Source: Akkermansia muciniphila
Lineage (GTDB): Bacteria > Verrucomicrobiota > Verrucomicrobiia > Verrucomicrobiales > Akkermansiaceae
Reading direction: 5' to 3'
Length of the DNA: 64,000 nt
Assembly (NCBI GenBank): GCA_947624785.1
Contig: CANQLV010000009.1
Coordinates: forward strand, 1 to 64,000
The notes beneath the pieces were generated by a model. That model searched no databases and was not told where the DNA came from. It saw nothing but the letters and a program-made list of their open reading frames with translations. The position numbers were made by a program, and so were the translations under genes. Below, piece after piece: positions 46,070-54,089 of the stretch (positions are counted from its first letter, which is position 1; the number at the start of each line of letters is the position of its first letter).

Positions 46070-47611
46070 TTATCTGGAAAACTGGATTTTCCTCCAGGCG
46101 CTTTTCAGGAAAAAAACAAGGGTGCCGCGCTCCCCGCCGTCCAGAGAAAAAAACCAGAGGAAAAGGAGAAAGACGACCAGGAGCGAGCAGGTGCGGAACA
46201 ATACCGGAACAGGTGAAAGAGACGCATCAATCCGTGACAGGAGAATGCCCGCGGCAAACGTAGCCGCGCTGGGAACAAGGCACGGCGCCAGCACCCGGAA
46301 AGAAAAATCCCGCAGGCCGAGGCCAAGGCGGCGCACGCAAATGAAAAGGGCCAGAATCCCCCCCGGCAGGGTTACGAAGAGAATGGCGGCCACATACATC
46401 ATGCAGGGGGGCCACCCCATGCGGTAGAACCCCCAGGTAGCGCCCAGGAAAAGAATTCCTGACCCTGTTTTCACCAGCGTGTACAGGCGGATGTTCCCCT
46501 CCGCGTAAATGGCGGACCCCAGGCTGAGGAAAAGCTGTTCCAGCAGGGTCCTGGCAAGCTGAAGCCTGCAGAACAGGACCGCCCAGGCGGGAACGGAATG
46601 AAGCCAGAGGCCCAGGAGCCCAGGAGCCTCCAGAATCAGGGGAATGGCGAAAACCGCCATGAGCAGGTAGGCGAATTTGCAGCCGGACAGGGAGGCCCGC
46701 AGCATGAGGCCGCGGTTGCCCGCCCCTTCGCTTTTTGAAATGACCGGATTCAGGGCCTTCAGCATGGTCCCGGAAAAGGCCATGGTTTGCCCGTTGATCT
46801 GCTGGGCGACGGCCTGCGCCGCATTGAGGGCGACGCCGAAAAAGTGGTTCAGGACAATGCCGACGCCGTATTCCGACAACATGCTGCTGGCGGAAACCGT
46901 GAAATTCCAGCCCGCAAAGCTCCCCATTTCCCGGAAAACGCCGCGTTTCCAATAACGCAGCGGCGCAATCACGCACTCCGCATAGTTCCTGCGGCAATAA
47001 ACAAGCATGGCCGTCATGGAAAGGATGGAAATCCCGGCCATCAAAGCCCCGTACAGAATCAGCTTGTCCGCCAGCACGTGAACGACAAGCAGGGCCGCCC
47101 CCAGTTTCAGGAAAGATTCCAGAACGCCTATGACGGCGAAATACAGCATGTTTTCATGGGCGTTCAGCATGGCTTCACAGGGAACGCCCAGAATGCCGGA
47201 CACGGTGCTGGCGATCATGGCCCAGTAAACGCACCTGGCGGCAAACACCCGGTCTTCCGGAATATTGAGGAGATGCCCGAACAGGAAGGGGGCCGCAGCA
47301 TACAGCAGGATTCCGACCATCACGGCAATGGCAAGATGGAGCGCCACGCTGATATTAAACACGATTTTCTGTTTCTCCGGGTCCCCTTCCCCCTCCGCGT
47401 AGCTCATGAAGCGCTGGGTAGCCGCCGCCATGCTGGCGTTGAGAAAGGCCAGCATGGCAATCACGCCCGCCACCATGTTGAAAATACCGAAGTCGTCCAC
47501 TCCCAGGGCATTCAGGACCAGGCGAGTCGTGTACAGGGAAATGAACATGGTGACGCCCATTTTCATATACAGGAATCCTGTGTTCCTTATCACTCTGGAG
47601 ACGGTGTTCAT
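46070..47611 (-). CDS. Wzx-type flippase (MOP superfamily)
   Basis: 513 residues with about fourteen hydrophobic segments. N-terminal RNTGFLYMKMGVTMFISLYT and TRLVLNALGVDDFGIFNMVA are characteristic of polysaccharide-transporter (PST) flippases. It should turn the finished undecaprenyl-linked repeat unit to the periplasmic side for the Wzy-like polymerase. Located between the Wzc-like gene and the glycosyltransferases, the usual position in Wzx/Wzy loci. Confidence 0.93.
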   Translation of the reverse strand: MNTVSRVIRNTGFLYMKMGVTMFISLYTTRLVLNALGVDDFGIFNMVAGVIAMLAFLNASMAAATQRFMSYAEGEGDPEKQKIVFNISVALHLAIAVMVGILLYAAAPFLFGHLLNIPEDRVFAARCVYWAMIASTVSGILGVPCEAMLNAHENMLYFAVIGVLESFLKLGAALLVVHVLADKLILYGALMAGISILSMTAMLVYCRRNYAECVIAPLRYWKRGVFREMGSFAGWNFTVSASSMLSEYGVGIVLNHFFGVALNAAQAVAQQINGQTMAFSGTMLKALNPVISKSEGAGNRGLMLRASLSGCKFAYLLMAVFAIPLILEAPGLLGLWLHSVPAWAVLFCRLQLARTLLEQLFLSLGSAIYAEGNIRLYTLVKTGSGILFLGATWGFYRMGWPPCMMYVAAILFVTLPGGILALFICVRRLGLGLRDFSFRVLAPCLVPSAATFAAGILLSRIDASLSPVPVLFRTCSLLVVFLLFLWFFSLDGGERGTLVFFLKSAWRKIQFSR

Positions 47612-47686
47612 GAAACGGTGGAAAAAGAAAATCCGGGGAAAAAGGCTATGGGGCGAATGCTGAAGAAAAAAGGGCGGTTAACGGCG

Positions 47687-50023
47687 CTATCCGTCAGTTT
47701 CGGAATATTCGTTGTAATAATGAAAACGGGAGTTTTTGAAATTCTCCGCATTGAGGATAACAGCTCCGGAACGGAATTCTCCTTTGTCCGCCAGCCCCTG
47801 GATGACGGGGACGTACTGCCTCTCGATCATGCCGCACCTGATGACATAAAGGACCAGGTCCGCATGGCGCGCCATGAGGGAGGCATCCGCCACGGCCTCA
47901 TAAGGGCAGCCGTCCAGAATGATGCGGTCATACCGGGCGCGCCAGTACCGGAGCAGCTCTTCCAAACGGCCCCGGGTCAGCAAGGCGACGGGATTGGGGG
48001 GAACGGGGCCTGCCGTCACCAGGTCAAATCCCGGGAACCTCCTGCCGGATTGCAGGACGGAATCCGGAGAGACCTGCGGATTCATCAGCAGGTGCACGAG
48101 TCCCCTGGCATTCTTCCCGCCGTAAAAGGCGGAAAGACTGGCCTTGCGGAGGTCTCCGTCAATGAGAAGGACTTTTTTCCCGGTCTGGGCATACGCGGCG
48201 GCCAGGTTCAGCGCCGTAAAGGTCTTCCCTTCACCCGCCCTCGTGGACGTCAGGAACAGGACGCGGGGAGCTTCCTCCGGATTGGGCAGCAGCATAAGTT
48301 CCGCATTGTTGCGGAGGATGTGAAAGCATTCCTCCATGAAGGAGCGGCCATTCGTGACGACCAGCGGCATCTTCTTCCGCTCCTTTCCGGAAAGCAGGGG
48401 CAGCTCCCCTGCCAGCGGCAGGTCCGTCAGGCCGGCAAGGTCCTTCTTATCCCGCACCTTTGTATTCAGGGCGTTTCCGGCCAGCAGGGTCACAAGGCTT
48501 GCAAAAGCGCCTCCGGCCATGCCGCCCAGCGTCATCAGGGAGAGTTTGGGCGCTACGGGGGCGTTGGAGCCGAACGCGGGTTCCAGAATGCGGGCGCTCG
48601 GTTCCGTCGTGGCCAGGGCCAGGGCGTTTTCCTCCCTCTTTTTCAGCAGCATCAGGTAAAGCTCCTCCATGACCTTCTGCTCCCGGAGCAGAGGGACCAG
48701 GCCTTCATCCTTGGAAGCCATGTCCGACAAAAGCCGGTTGAGTTCATTCCGCTCCTTTTCCAGCTCACCCATCCTCACTTCCAGCGCGTTGCAGTAATTG
48801 GCGATGGAACGGCCAATGGACTCGCGCATCTCCTTCATATTCTCCGCGAGGGAGGAAACCATGGGATTCTGCCTTCCCGCGCTGGCGAACAACTTTTTAT
48901 GCTGGAGGAAATTGTCATTGAAAAGTTCTATCTGCTTGGCAATTCCCGCATCCTGAATGCCTATATTGGCGGGGATCATGTCCTGCCGCCGGCTCCGGTC
49001 CGCCAGCAGCCTGGCGAGCACCTTCACCTGGATCAACTCCGTCCTGGTGGAAAAAAGTTCCGTCCCTATCTCCTGCACCCTGTTGAACGTGGCATCCAGC
49101 GTCGTATCCATGTCCTTGATGATCCTGCTGTTGCGCTTGTAGTCAATCACCTGCTTGTCTACGCCGCCGAGCTGGCCGCCAAGCTTGCCAATGCGTTTGA
49201 CAATGAAATCCTCCGCCCTCGAGGCGGCCATTTGCTTCTCCCGCCTGGAATGGTCATTGTAAACCTCAATAAGATAATTCAGGGCGTCTTCCGCCTTTTG
49301 CGGATGGGAAAGCCTCAACGTCAGCTCCAGCAGGCTGCTTTCCTTGGAATCGGGCCGCGTTACGCTCAGCCGGCCCAGCATTCCGGCGGTGGCCTCCTTC
49401 ACGGAAACGCGCTCCACGAAAATGGTCCTTCCCATGCTGCCGGAAGAAAAATGGGAAGTAGGGCATACCTTCACCGTGGCGAAGGGAAGCTTCAGCGGGA
49501 CGCCGAATTTTCCCTGCATAACATTTTCCCGGCCCTCCTTCTCCCGGTAGGACAGGGAAAATTCCCGGCCGTTCAGCGGAGTGACCGCCAGCGAACAAGG
49601 ATGAAACGCCGCCTCTTCACTGAACTCCGCCTTCAGGGGAGTCGTATGGTAAAGATCCACTTCCCGGATATTCCGCTTCTCCCAGTAGGAGACATCAAGC
49701 CCCAGCCCCTTCACGACACGGCTCATCACCTCCGAGGACTTGACCACATAGCTCTCATTCGCCAGATTGGCCTCCCCCGGCTCGAACCCCAGATCGGAAA
49801 GAATGATTTCCGAAACCTGGGCGTTCTTCTGCTTGTCATCCCTCAGCATGATGCGGGCGGTCTTCTGGTACGAATACCCCTGCCGGGCGCAGATGAAATA
49901 AGCCAGCCCCCCGCCCAGCAGGGCGCACGCCAGAATCCATGGCCAGTACCTCCTGGCCGTGGAAAAAATGAACCGGAAGGAAAAAATATCGTTGTCCTCA
50001 GGCTGTATCACTGAAACGGGCAT
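47687..50023 (-). CDS. Wzc-like polysaccharide co-polymerase / BY-kinase
   Basis: 778 residues. First membrane segment at about 29-46 (WILACALLGGGLAYFICA), then a long periplasmic coiled region, then a second segment (LSLMTLGGMAGGAFASLVTL) near 510. The cytoplasmic kinase has Walker A STRAGEGKTFTALNLA near 590 and Walker A' VLLIDGDLRKAS near 613. The Walker B-like stretch is RIILDGCPYEAVADA near 699, where the usual ILDTPP is ILDGCP. The tail FHYYNEYSETDG has only three tyrosines instead of a long cluster. It controls chain length and export with the Wza-like protein. Kinase activity is likely but the changes are notable. No phosphatase gene is adjacent. Confidence 0.9.
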   Translation of the reverse strand: MPVSVIQPEDNDIFSFRFIFSTARRYWPWILACALLGGGLAYFICARQGYSYQKTARIMLRDDKQKNAQVSEIILSDLGFEPGEANLANESYVVKSSEVMSRVVKGLGLDVSYWEKRNIREVDLYHTTPLKAEFSEEAAFHPCSLAVTPLNGREFSLSYREKEGRENVMQGKFGVPLKLPFATVKVCPTSHFSSGSMGRTIFVERVSVKEATAGMLGRLSVTRPDSKESSLLELTLRLSHPQKAEDALNYLIEVYNDHSRREKQMAASRAEDFIVKRIGKLGGQLGGVDKQVIDYKRNSRIIKDMDTTLDATFNRVQEIGTELFSTRTELIQVKVLARLLADRSRRQDMIPANIGIQDAGIAKQIELFNDNFLQHKKLFASAGRQNPMVSSLAENMKEMRESIGRSIANYCNALEVRMGELEKERNELNRLLSDMASKDEGLVPLLREQKVMEELYLMLLKKREENALALATTEPSARILEPAFGSNAPVAPKLSLMTLGGMAGGAFASLVTLLAGNALNTKVRDKKDLAGLTDLPLAGELPLLSGKERKKMPLVVTNGRSFMEECFHILRNNAELMLLPNPEEAPRVLFLTSTRAGEGKTFTALNLAAAYAQTGKKVLLIDGDLRKASLSAFYGGKNARGLVHLLMNPQVSPDSVLQSGRRFPGFDLVTAGPVPPNPVALLTRGRLEELLRYWRARYDRIILDGCPYEAVADASLMARHADLVLYVIRCGMIERQYVPVIQGLADKGEFRSGAVILNAENFKNSRFHYYNEYSETDG

Positions 50024-50047
50024 GAAAGGAAAACAGGATGAAACGGC

Positions 50048-50845
50048 TTACAGGCTGATGGCGATGACGGCAATCAGCAGGGACAGGCCCGAAAGGCCCC
50101 AGGCGTAGTACTGGGCGCTTTCGCTCCTCATGTTGATCTTGCGGTCCGACGGAGTGACATAAATAATATCATTCTGCCGGATGTAGTAATAAGGGGAGGA
50201 GAAAATGGACTTGCTGCGCAGGTCCAGCTTGACGATCTTCCGGTCACGCTCCATTTCCCGGATCAGCACGATGTCCCGGTTGCCGTCGATATTCAAATCT
50301 CCCGCCCGGCTGATGGCGTCAAAAATGGTGACGCGCTGGCCGTCCACCTGGTAGGAGCCGGGATTATTCACCTCCCCCAGAACGGAAAACTTGAAATTCA
50401 TGATCTGGACATTGACGGAAGCGTCCTTGATGTAATCACTGTTGCGGAGCTTCGCGGAAATGTCATGGGCAAGCTGGGAGCACGTCTTCCGGGCGGCCTT
50501 CATCCTTCCGATGACCGGCAGGACAATATATCCCTCGTCGTCAACCAGATACCCTTTAGGCCGCGAATTGCCGGCGTTGTTGGAGATGGAATTGCCCATT
50601 TCCGCCATAATGAAGGGGGTAGTCAGTTCCGGCTGCTTGCTGCTGACGGAAATATAAAGCTGATCGTCTTTTTGAATAGTCGTCTGGTATTTGGTGACTA
50701 TATCCTGCCGGGTCTCCCCCGTAATGTCCTGGATATAGAGAACCTCTTTCGGATTGACGCAGGAGGCCAGCAGCATGGTGCAGGCAGCCAGGGAGGCCAG
50801 GCGGAAAATGCCGGAAGAAAAGAGAGGGGGATGTTTCATCATCAT
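50048..50845 (-). CDS. Wza-like polysaccharide export lipoprotein
   Basis: 265 residues. Lipoprotein signal with lipobox LLASC, lipidated Cys at residue 29. The poly-export domain follows (KDDQLYISVSSKQPELTTPF, LVDDEGYIVLPVIGRMKAAR), then one SLBB-like domain (FSVLGEVNNPGSYQVDGQRV). A C-terminal hydrophobic helix (YYAWGLSGLSLLIAVIAISL) differs from the amphipathic exit helix of E. coli Wza and could be an inner-membrane anchor. It is shorter than Wza. Exports the polymer with the Wzc-like protein. Confidence 0.9.
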   Translation of the reverse strand: MMMKHPPLFSSGIFRLASLAACTMLLASCVNPKEVLYIQDITGETRQDIVTKYQTTIQKDDQLYISVSSKQPELTTPFIMAEMGNSISNNAGNSRPKGYLVDDEGYIVLPVIGRMKAARKTCSQLAHDISAKLRNSDYIKDASVNVQIMNFKFSVLGEVNNPGSYQVDGQRVTIFDAISRAGDLNIDGNRDIVLIREMERDRKIVKLDLRSKSIFSSPYYYIRQNDIIYVTPSDRKINMRSESAQYYAWGLSGLSLLIAVIAISL

Positions 50846-50881
50846 TAAGGTATAAGGGTATGGCTTTAAACAAATAAACAG

Positions 50882-51544
50882 TCAGGATTCCTCCTGCTTG
50901 GACGGGAAAAGCACAGGAACGGAAAGATCGTTCCTGATGAGCACGCCGCCCGAGATGTTCCTGAAAGCGTCCTCGCACTGCCGCACATCCTTATGGGCCA
51001 GCAAGCGGACAACGGTTTGGAAAACGATCCTGGCGTCCATGAACAGGGAAACATTCCGGGCATAAACGATGTCGTAGCACAACCGCCTGTAGAACGGGAT
51101 TCCGTTCCTTCCGTATACCTGGGCCATGCCGGTCAATCCGGGCCGGACGGAACAGCGCGCCATGCGACAGCGGCCGGGAAAAACATCCAGCTGCTCCGGA
51201 ATCCATGGCCGGGGGCCTACAATGGACATGTCTCCCTTGATGATGTTGACCAGCTGGGGGAGTTCATCCAGGGAATAGCGGCGTAAAAAAGTTCCCAGCG
51301 GAAAAGACCTCAGGTCATCCGGAAGCAGGAGCCCCTCCGGATCACGGGCATCCGTCATGGTCTTGAACTTAAAAACCCTGAACAATTTCCCGCGGTACCC
51401 CACACGCGTCTGGGAAAAAAACGGAGACTTCCGCGTATGAACCAGGAGTATTATGGATATAATGGCCAGAAGAGGCGATACGAACATCAATGTCCATAAG
51501 GAGATAGCAATATCCAATACACGTTTTCCAAAAAACTTATACAT
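50882..51544 (-). CDS. initiating sugar-phosphate transferase (bacterial sugar transferase family)
   Basis: 220 residues, a short-form polyprenyl-phosphate transferase. One N-terminal membrane segment (VLDIAISLWTLMFVSPLLAI) precedes the catalytic domain: QTRVGYRGKLFRVFKFKTM, then RRYSLDELPQLVNIIKGDMS and IVGPRPWIPEQL, with VRPGLTGMAQVYGRN. It transfers the first sugar-1-phosphate to undecaprenyl phosphate and so starts repeat-unit synthesis. It is the first gene of the locus. Its ATG lies 18 bp from a palindrome that bounds a possible invertible promoter. Confidence 0.94.
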   Translation of the reverse strand: MYKFFGKRVLDIAISLWTLMFVSPLLAIISIILLVHTRKSPFFSQTRVGYRGKLFRVFKFKTMTDARDPEGLLLPDDLRSFPLGTFLRRYSLDELPQLVNIIKGDMSIVGPRPWIPEQLDVFPGRCRMARCSVRPGLTGMAQVYGRNGIPFYRRLCYDIVYARNVSLFMDARIVFQTVVRLLAHKDVRQCEDAFRNISGGVLIRNDLSVPVLFPSKQEES

Positions 51545-51562
51545 GACTCCGCCCGCAAACTA

Positions 51563-51755
51563 CCGGATTTCAAATCCGGCATCTGCCTGTCCGGGAAAAA
51601 ACGTTCATCATCAATGATGGTAAATAACTTGCATGATTCTAAACTTTCTTTTCATGCCGCCTTGCGGAAGACCTGCCATTTATATATTCAACCACAAGTA
51701 TCTGATCCGCATGAAAAAATATTAATTCGTCATTGACGGCGGATTTGAAATCCGC
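51563..51755. repeat. inverted repeat pair upstream of the exopolysaccharide operon
   Basis: Left arm 51563-51579 CCGGATTTCAAATCCGG; right arm 51739-51755 GCGGATTTGAAATCCGC. The inner 15 bases (51564-51578 and 51740-51754) are perfect inverted repeats. The enclosed AT-rich segment has a TAGAAT hexamer on the minus strand (51636-51641) pointing to the operon. A related pair lies at 8884-9103. An invertible promoter or a dispersed REP-like element are the two readings. Confidence 0.65.
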
Positions 51756-52050
51756 ACTTTTCATGACCTTAACAACAACAAAATGGAAAGGCGAAAAACA
51801 CCGCCATTCCTGAAAAAGGAAACCGTTTTCCGCTCTCACAGGAACAACCAGAATATTCCGGCTCCCATATGCCGCAGTTGAAGGGAACCGCCATGGCAAA
51901 ACAGGAAAATTAAGGGAAAAGGAACCTGAATTTCCGCGGGTTGGAAAATTCTTTCGCAAAAGGACGTCATTCCGAAGAAATGCGCCTGGGACATGCGCCA
52001 AAAGCGCACACCTTCACGGACAATGAATCGCCGACAACAGGCATCAAGAC
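51756..52050. other. intergenic region, no supported gene
   Basis: About 300 bp between the palindrome pair and the tRNA-Glu terminator. A 120-codon minus frame (51639-52001) crosses it but overlaps the repeat and lacks conserved-looking sequence. Nothing else recognised. Confidence 0.4.
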
Positions 52051-52082
52051 AAAAAACCGGTCCCTATGGCGCCATAGACCGG
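52051..52082 (-). terminator. terminator of candidate tRNA-Glu
   Basis: Minus strand: CCGGTC-TATGGCGCCATAGG-GACCGG stem followed by six Ts. It lies immediately past the tRNA CCA end. Confidence 0.8.
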
Positions 52083-52083
52083 A

Positions 52084-52159
52084 TGGCATTCCCTGCCGGA
52101 GTTGAACCGAGCCTTTGCCGTTGGAGAGACGGCCTTCCTGACCGCTAGAAGAAGGGAAC
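52084..52159 (-). tRNA. candidate tRNA-Glu(CUC)
   Basis: 76 nt with encoded CCA. Acceptor GTTCCCT pairs with AGGGAAT (one G-U). D-arm TCTAGCGGTCAGGA. Anticodon stem GCCGT/ACGGC encloses CTCTCCA, anticodon CTC. The T-loop TTCAACT fits TTCRANY, but the T-stem CTCGG/CCGGC has one C-C mismatch and one U-G. A strong terminator follows. A functional but slightly degenerate tRNA is the best reading. Confidence 0.72.
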
Positions 52160-52260
52160 GTTATAGCCGGAATAAAACAGCCCGCTTTTCGCAAGCCGCT
52201 GGAACTGGCATAGCACTTTCCCGGAAAGAGTCAATGATTTTACCGTATATGTTCCCTTTT

Positions 52261-52911
52261 TTAATCAAACACGGGATTCCAGCAGGGATCATCCGCCGCA
52301 TCAAAGCACAGCAGCGCCTGTTCCGGCGTGTTCTTTTCCAAAGCCATGGGAGGCAGTTCATCCCGTCCGAACCAGCGGCTTTCAGACGTTTCCGGATTGG
52401 GATGGAAGGAGCCGCCCTTTTCTTCACATAATACAAAGACCTTGCAAACCCCGTACGCATAGGGGGGAGGGTTGTGCCTGTTCCTGTCATGCAGGGCAAT
52501 CAGGCGCACGGCCTCCACACGCAGGCCCGACTCTTCCAGAACCTCCTTGACCGTGTTGCCGCGCACGGACTGGTTCACATCCACCCAGCCGCCCGGCATG
52601 GACCACAAGCCGGAACCTTTTTCCTTCACCAGCAAGATTTTACCTTCACGAAAAATGGCCGCGCGGGTATCCATTTTCGGCGTTTGAAATCCGGTCTCAC
52701 TGCAAAACAGCCCCCGGACCGTATCCATATCCAGCCCGGATTTGGCGCTCATGATTTCCGCGGCGATTTCCCTCAACCGCTGGAAACGCTCCAGATCATA
52801 GGGGTCTTTCGCATACGTTATCCCCGCCTGGGCCATAAACTGAAGTTCCACCGCCCATTCCAGCCATTGCGGAGGCAGTGCATTACGGACCGTTTCACCA
52901 GCGTCACCCAT
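52261..52911 (-). CDS. Nudix hydrolase
   Basis: 216 residues. An N-terminal helical region (about 1-75) precedes the Nudix fold, as in ADP-ribose-type hydrolases with an N-terminal extension. The Nudix box runs from Gly108 (GWVDVNQSVRGNTVKEVLEE, then SGL). The key Glu123, Glu126 and Glu127 are present, but the first Glu of the consensus is Gln114 and the Arg is Lys122. Hydrolysis of a nucleoside-diphosphate-linked compound is likely; substrate unknown. Single gene. Confidence 0.85.
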   Translation of the reverse strand: MGDAGETVRNALPPQWLEWAVELQFMAQAGITYAKDPYDLERFQRLREIAAEIMSAKSGLDMDTVRGLFCSETGFQTPKMDTRAAIFREGKILLVKEKGSGLWSMPGGWVDVNQSVRGNTVKEVLEESGLRVEAVRLIALHDRNRHNPPPYAYGVCKVFVLCEEKGGSFHPNPETSESRWFGRDELPPMALEKNTPEQALLCFDAADDPCWNPVFD

Positions 52912-53109
52912 GCGTCCACTTTATCACAAGAGGCTATTCCGGCGAACCTTATTTTCCCTCCAGCCGCCTTCCGTGGCGGATTGTTCACTCACGCCTTCTG
53001 GACCATTCCCTATCCCCATGGCAGATTCCCCCACGTAACCGGAACGATTGATTCATCCAGTCTTAATGGACCAAGGTACGGGCACTCCCCAGGTTTGCCG
53101 TTCCGCATG

Positions 53110-53150
53110 AAAAAAGACGCCTCATGACGCTCCAGGACGCATGAGGCGTT
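53110..53150 (-). terminator. terminator after SanA-like gene
   Basis: ACGCCTCATG and CATGAGGCGT form a 10-bp stem with a 13-nt loop (53117-53149), followed on the minus strand by CTTTTTTC. Confidence 0.88.
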
Positions 53151-53152
53151 GA

Positions 53153-53872
53153 TTATTTTTCCCCTTTTACTTCCGGCACCGCCACGGGTTCCCCCAGGAA
53201 CCGGGGTTCACGCCCCCACAGCCACAAGTCCAGCATCATCCATACGCGCGCCGCGCGCTCCCTGAACCAGCTTCTAATGCGTGAACCGCGGTTGGGAACA
53301 TCCGGGGCGCTGACGGCCCACGCGTCCATTCCCTCATGCCCGGCGATGGCCAGGGCGCGTTCATTGTGAAAGGCCTGGGAAACGACGATCATGGTTGAAA
53401 CGCCAAAGACCTCCTTCATCCTCACGACGGAATCCAGGGTCCGCAGCCCCGCAAAGTCACACACAATCCGGTCCGCCGGAACGCCGCGCTCCACCAGGGC
53501 CTGCTTCATCCATTCCGGTTCATTGTAGGAGTGGGAGCTATTGTCCCCGGAAACGACAAAAACCGTCGCCTTCCCGGCCCTCCAAAGTTCCGCCGCCGTA
53601 TCCATTCTATTATGGAAATACCCGTTGGGACCTCCCGTGAACGTCGGGGAGCACCCCAGCACCAGGGCAGGCGCGCGAACGGGAACATCCGCGGAATGCT
53701 CAAAAATCCTGCCGCCGGAGGCGGAAGCTATGTACCACTCCGCTCCCGCCGACAACAAGGCCAGCGCCAGAAAAATACCGCACGCTATTTTCAACGCCAG
53801 CAGCAGGTTCTTTTTCCCGTTGCGGCAGGAACCATTCGTTTCTCCAAACCGACAGATATTAAAAAATTTCAT
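53153..53872 (-). CDS. SanA/YdcF-like (DUF218) membrane protein
   Basis: 239 residues. One N-terminal membrane segment (ALKIACGIFLALALLSAGAE, about 26-45) and a DUF218 domain: PALVLGCSPTFTGGPNGYFH, FVVSGDNSSHSYNEPEWMKQ, AGLRTLDSVVRMKEVFGVST and SQAFHNERALAIAGHEGMDA. This matches the SanA branch, linked in other bacteria to envelope barrier function. Biochemical role unknown. Single gene with its own terminator. Confidence 0.88.
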   Translation of the reverse strand: MKFFNICRFGETNGSCRNGKKNLLLALKIACGIFLALALLSAGAEWYIASASGGRIFEHSADVPVRAPALVLGCSPTFTGGPNGYFHNRMDTAAELWRAGKATVFVVSGDNSSHSYNEPEWMKQALVERGVPADRIVCDFAGLRTLDSVVRMKEVFGVSTMIVVSQAFHNERALAIAGHEGMDAWAVSAPDVPNRGSRIRSWFRERAARVWMMLDLWLWGREPRFLGEPVAVPEVKGEK

Positions 53873-54089
53873 AAGTAATCTTCAATCCTTACAGACGGAT
53901 ATGCCTTATCTTTCCCATTCCAACTTCCTTGTCTGGAACTATGCCTCCCATTGTCTTTTCATTGTTTCCCGCATTATAAACGAAGTCACGGAACATAACC
54001 ATCTTTATTCCTTCCTCAAACGGAGTTCCAAATAAATCTTTACACGGAACAGAAAACACTTCATAAATAAGAGGCTATATTATGATTTT

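Noticed and set aside
46787-50014. 1075-codon plus-strand frame
   Set aside because: Antisense to the flippase and Wzc-like genes; a result of high GC at third codon positions.
51639-52001. 120-codon minus frame beside the palindromes
   Set aside because: Overlaps the dispersed repeat; its similarity to the frame at 8955-9287 comes from the repeat DNA, not from a conserved protein.
53901-54035. 44-codon plus frame before the protease gene
   Set aside because: No ribosome-binding site or family resemblance; probably random in AT-rich DNA.
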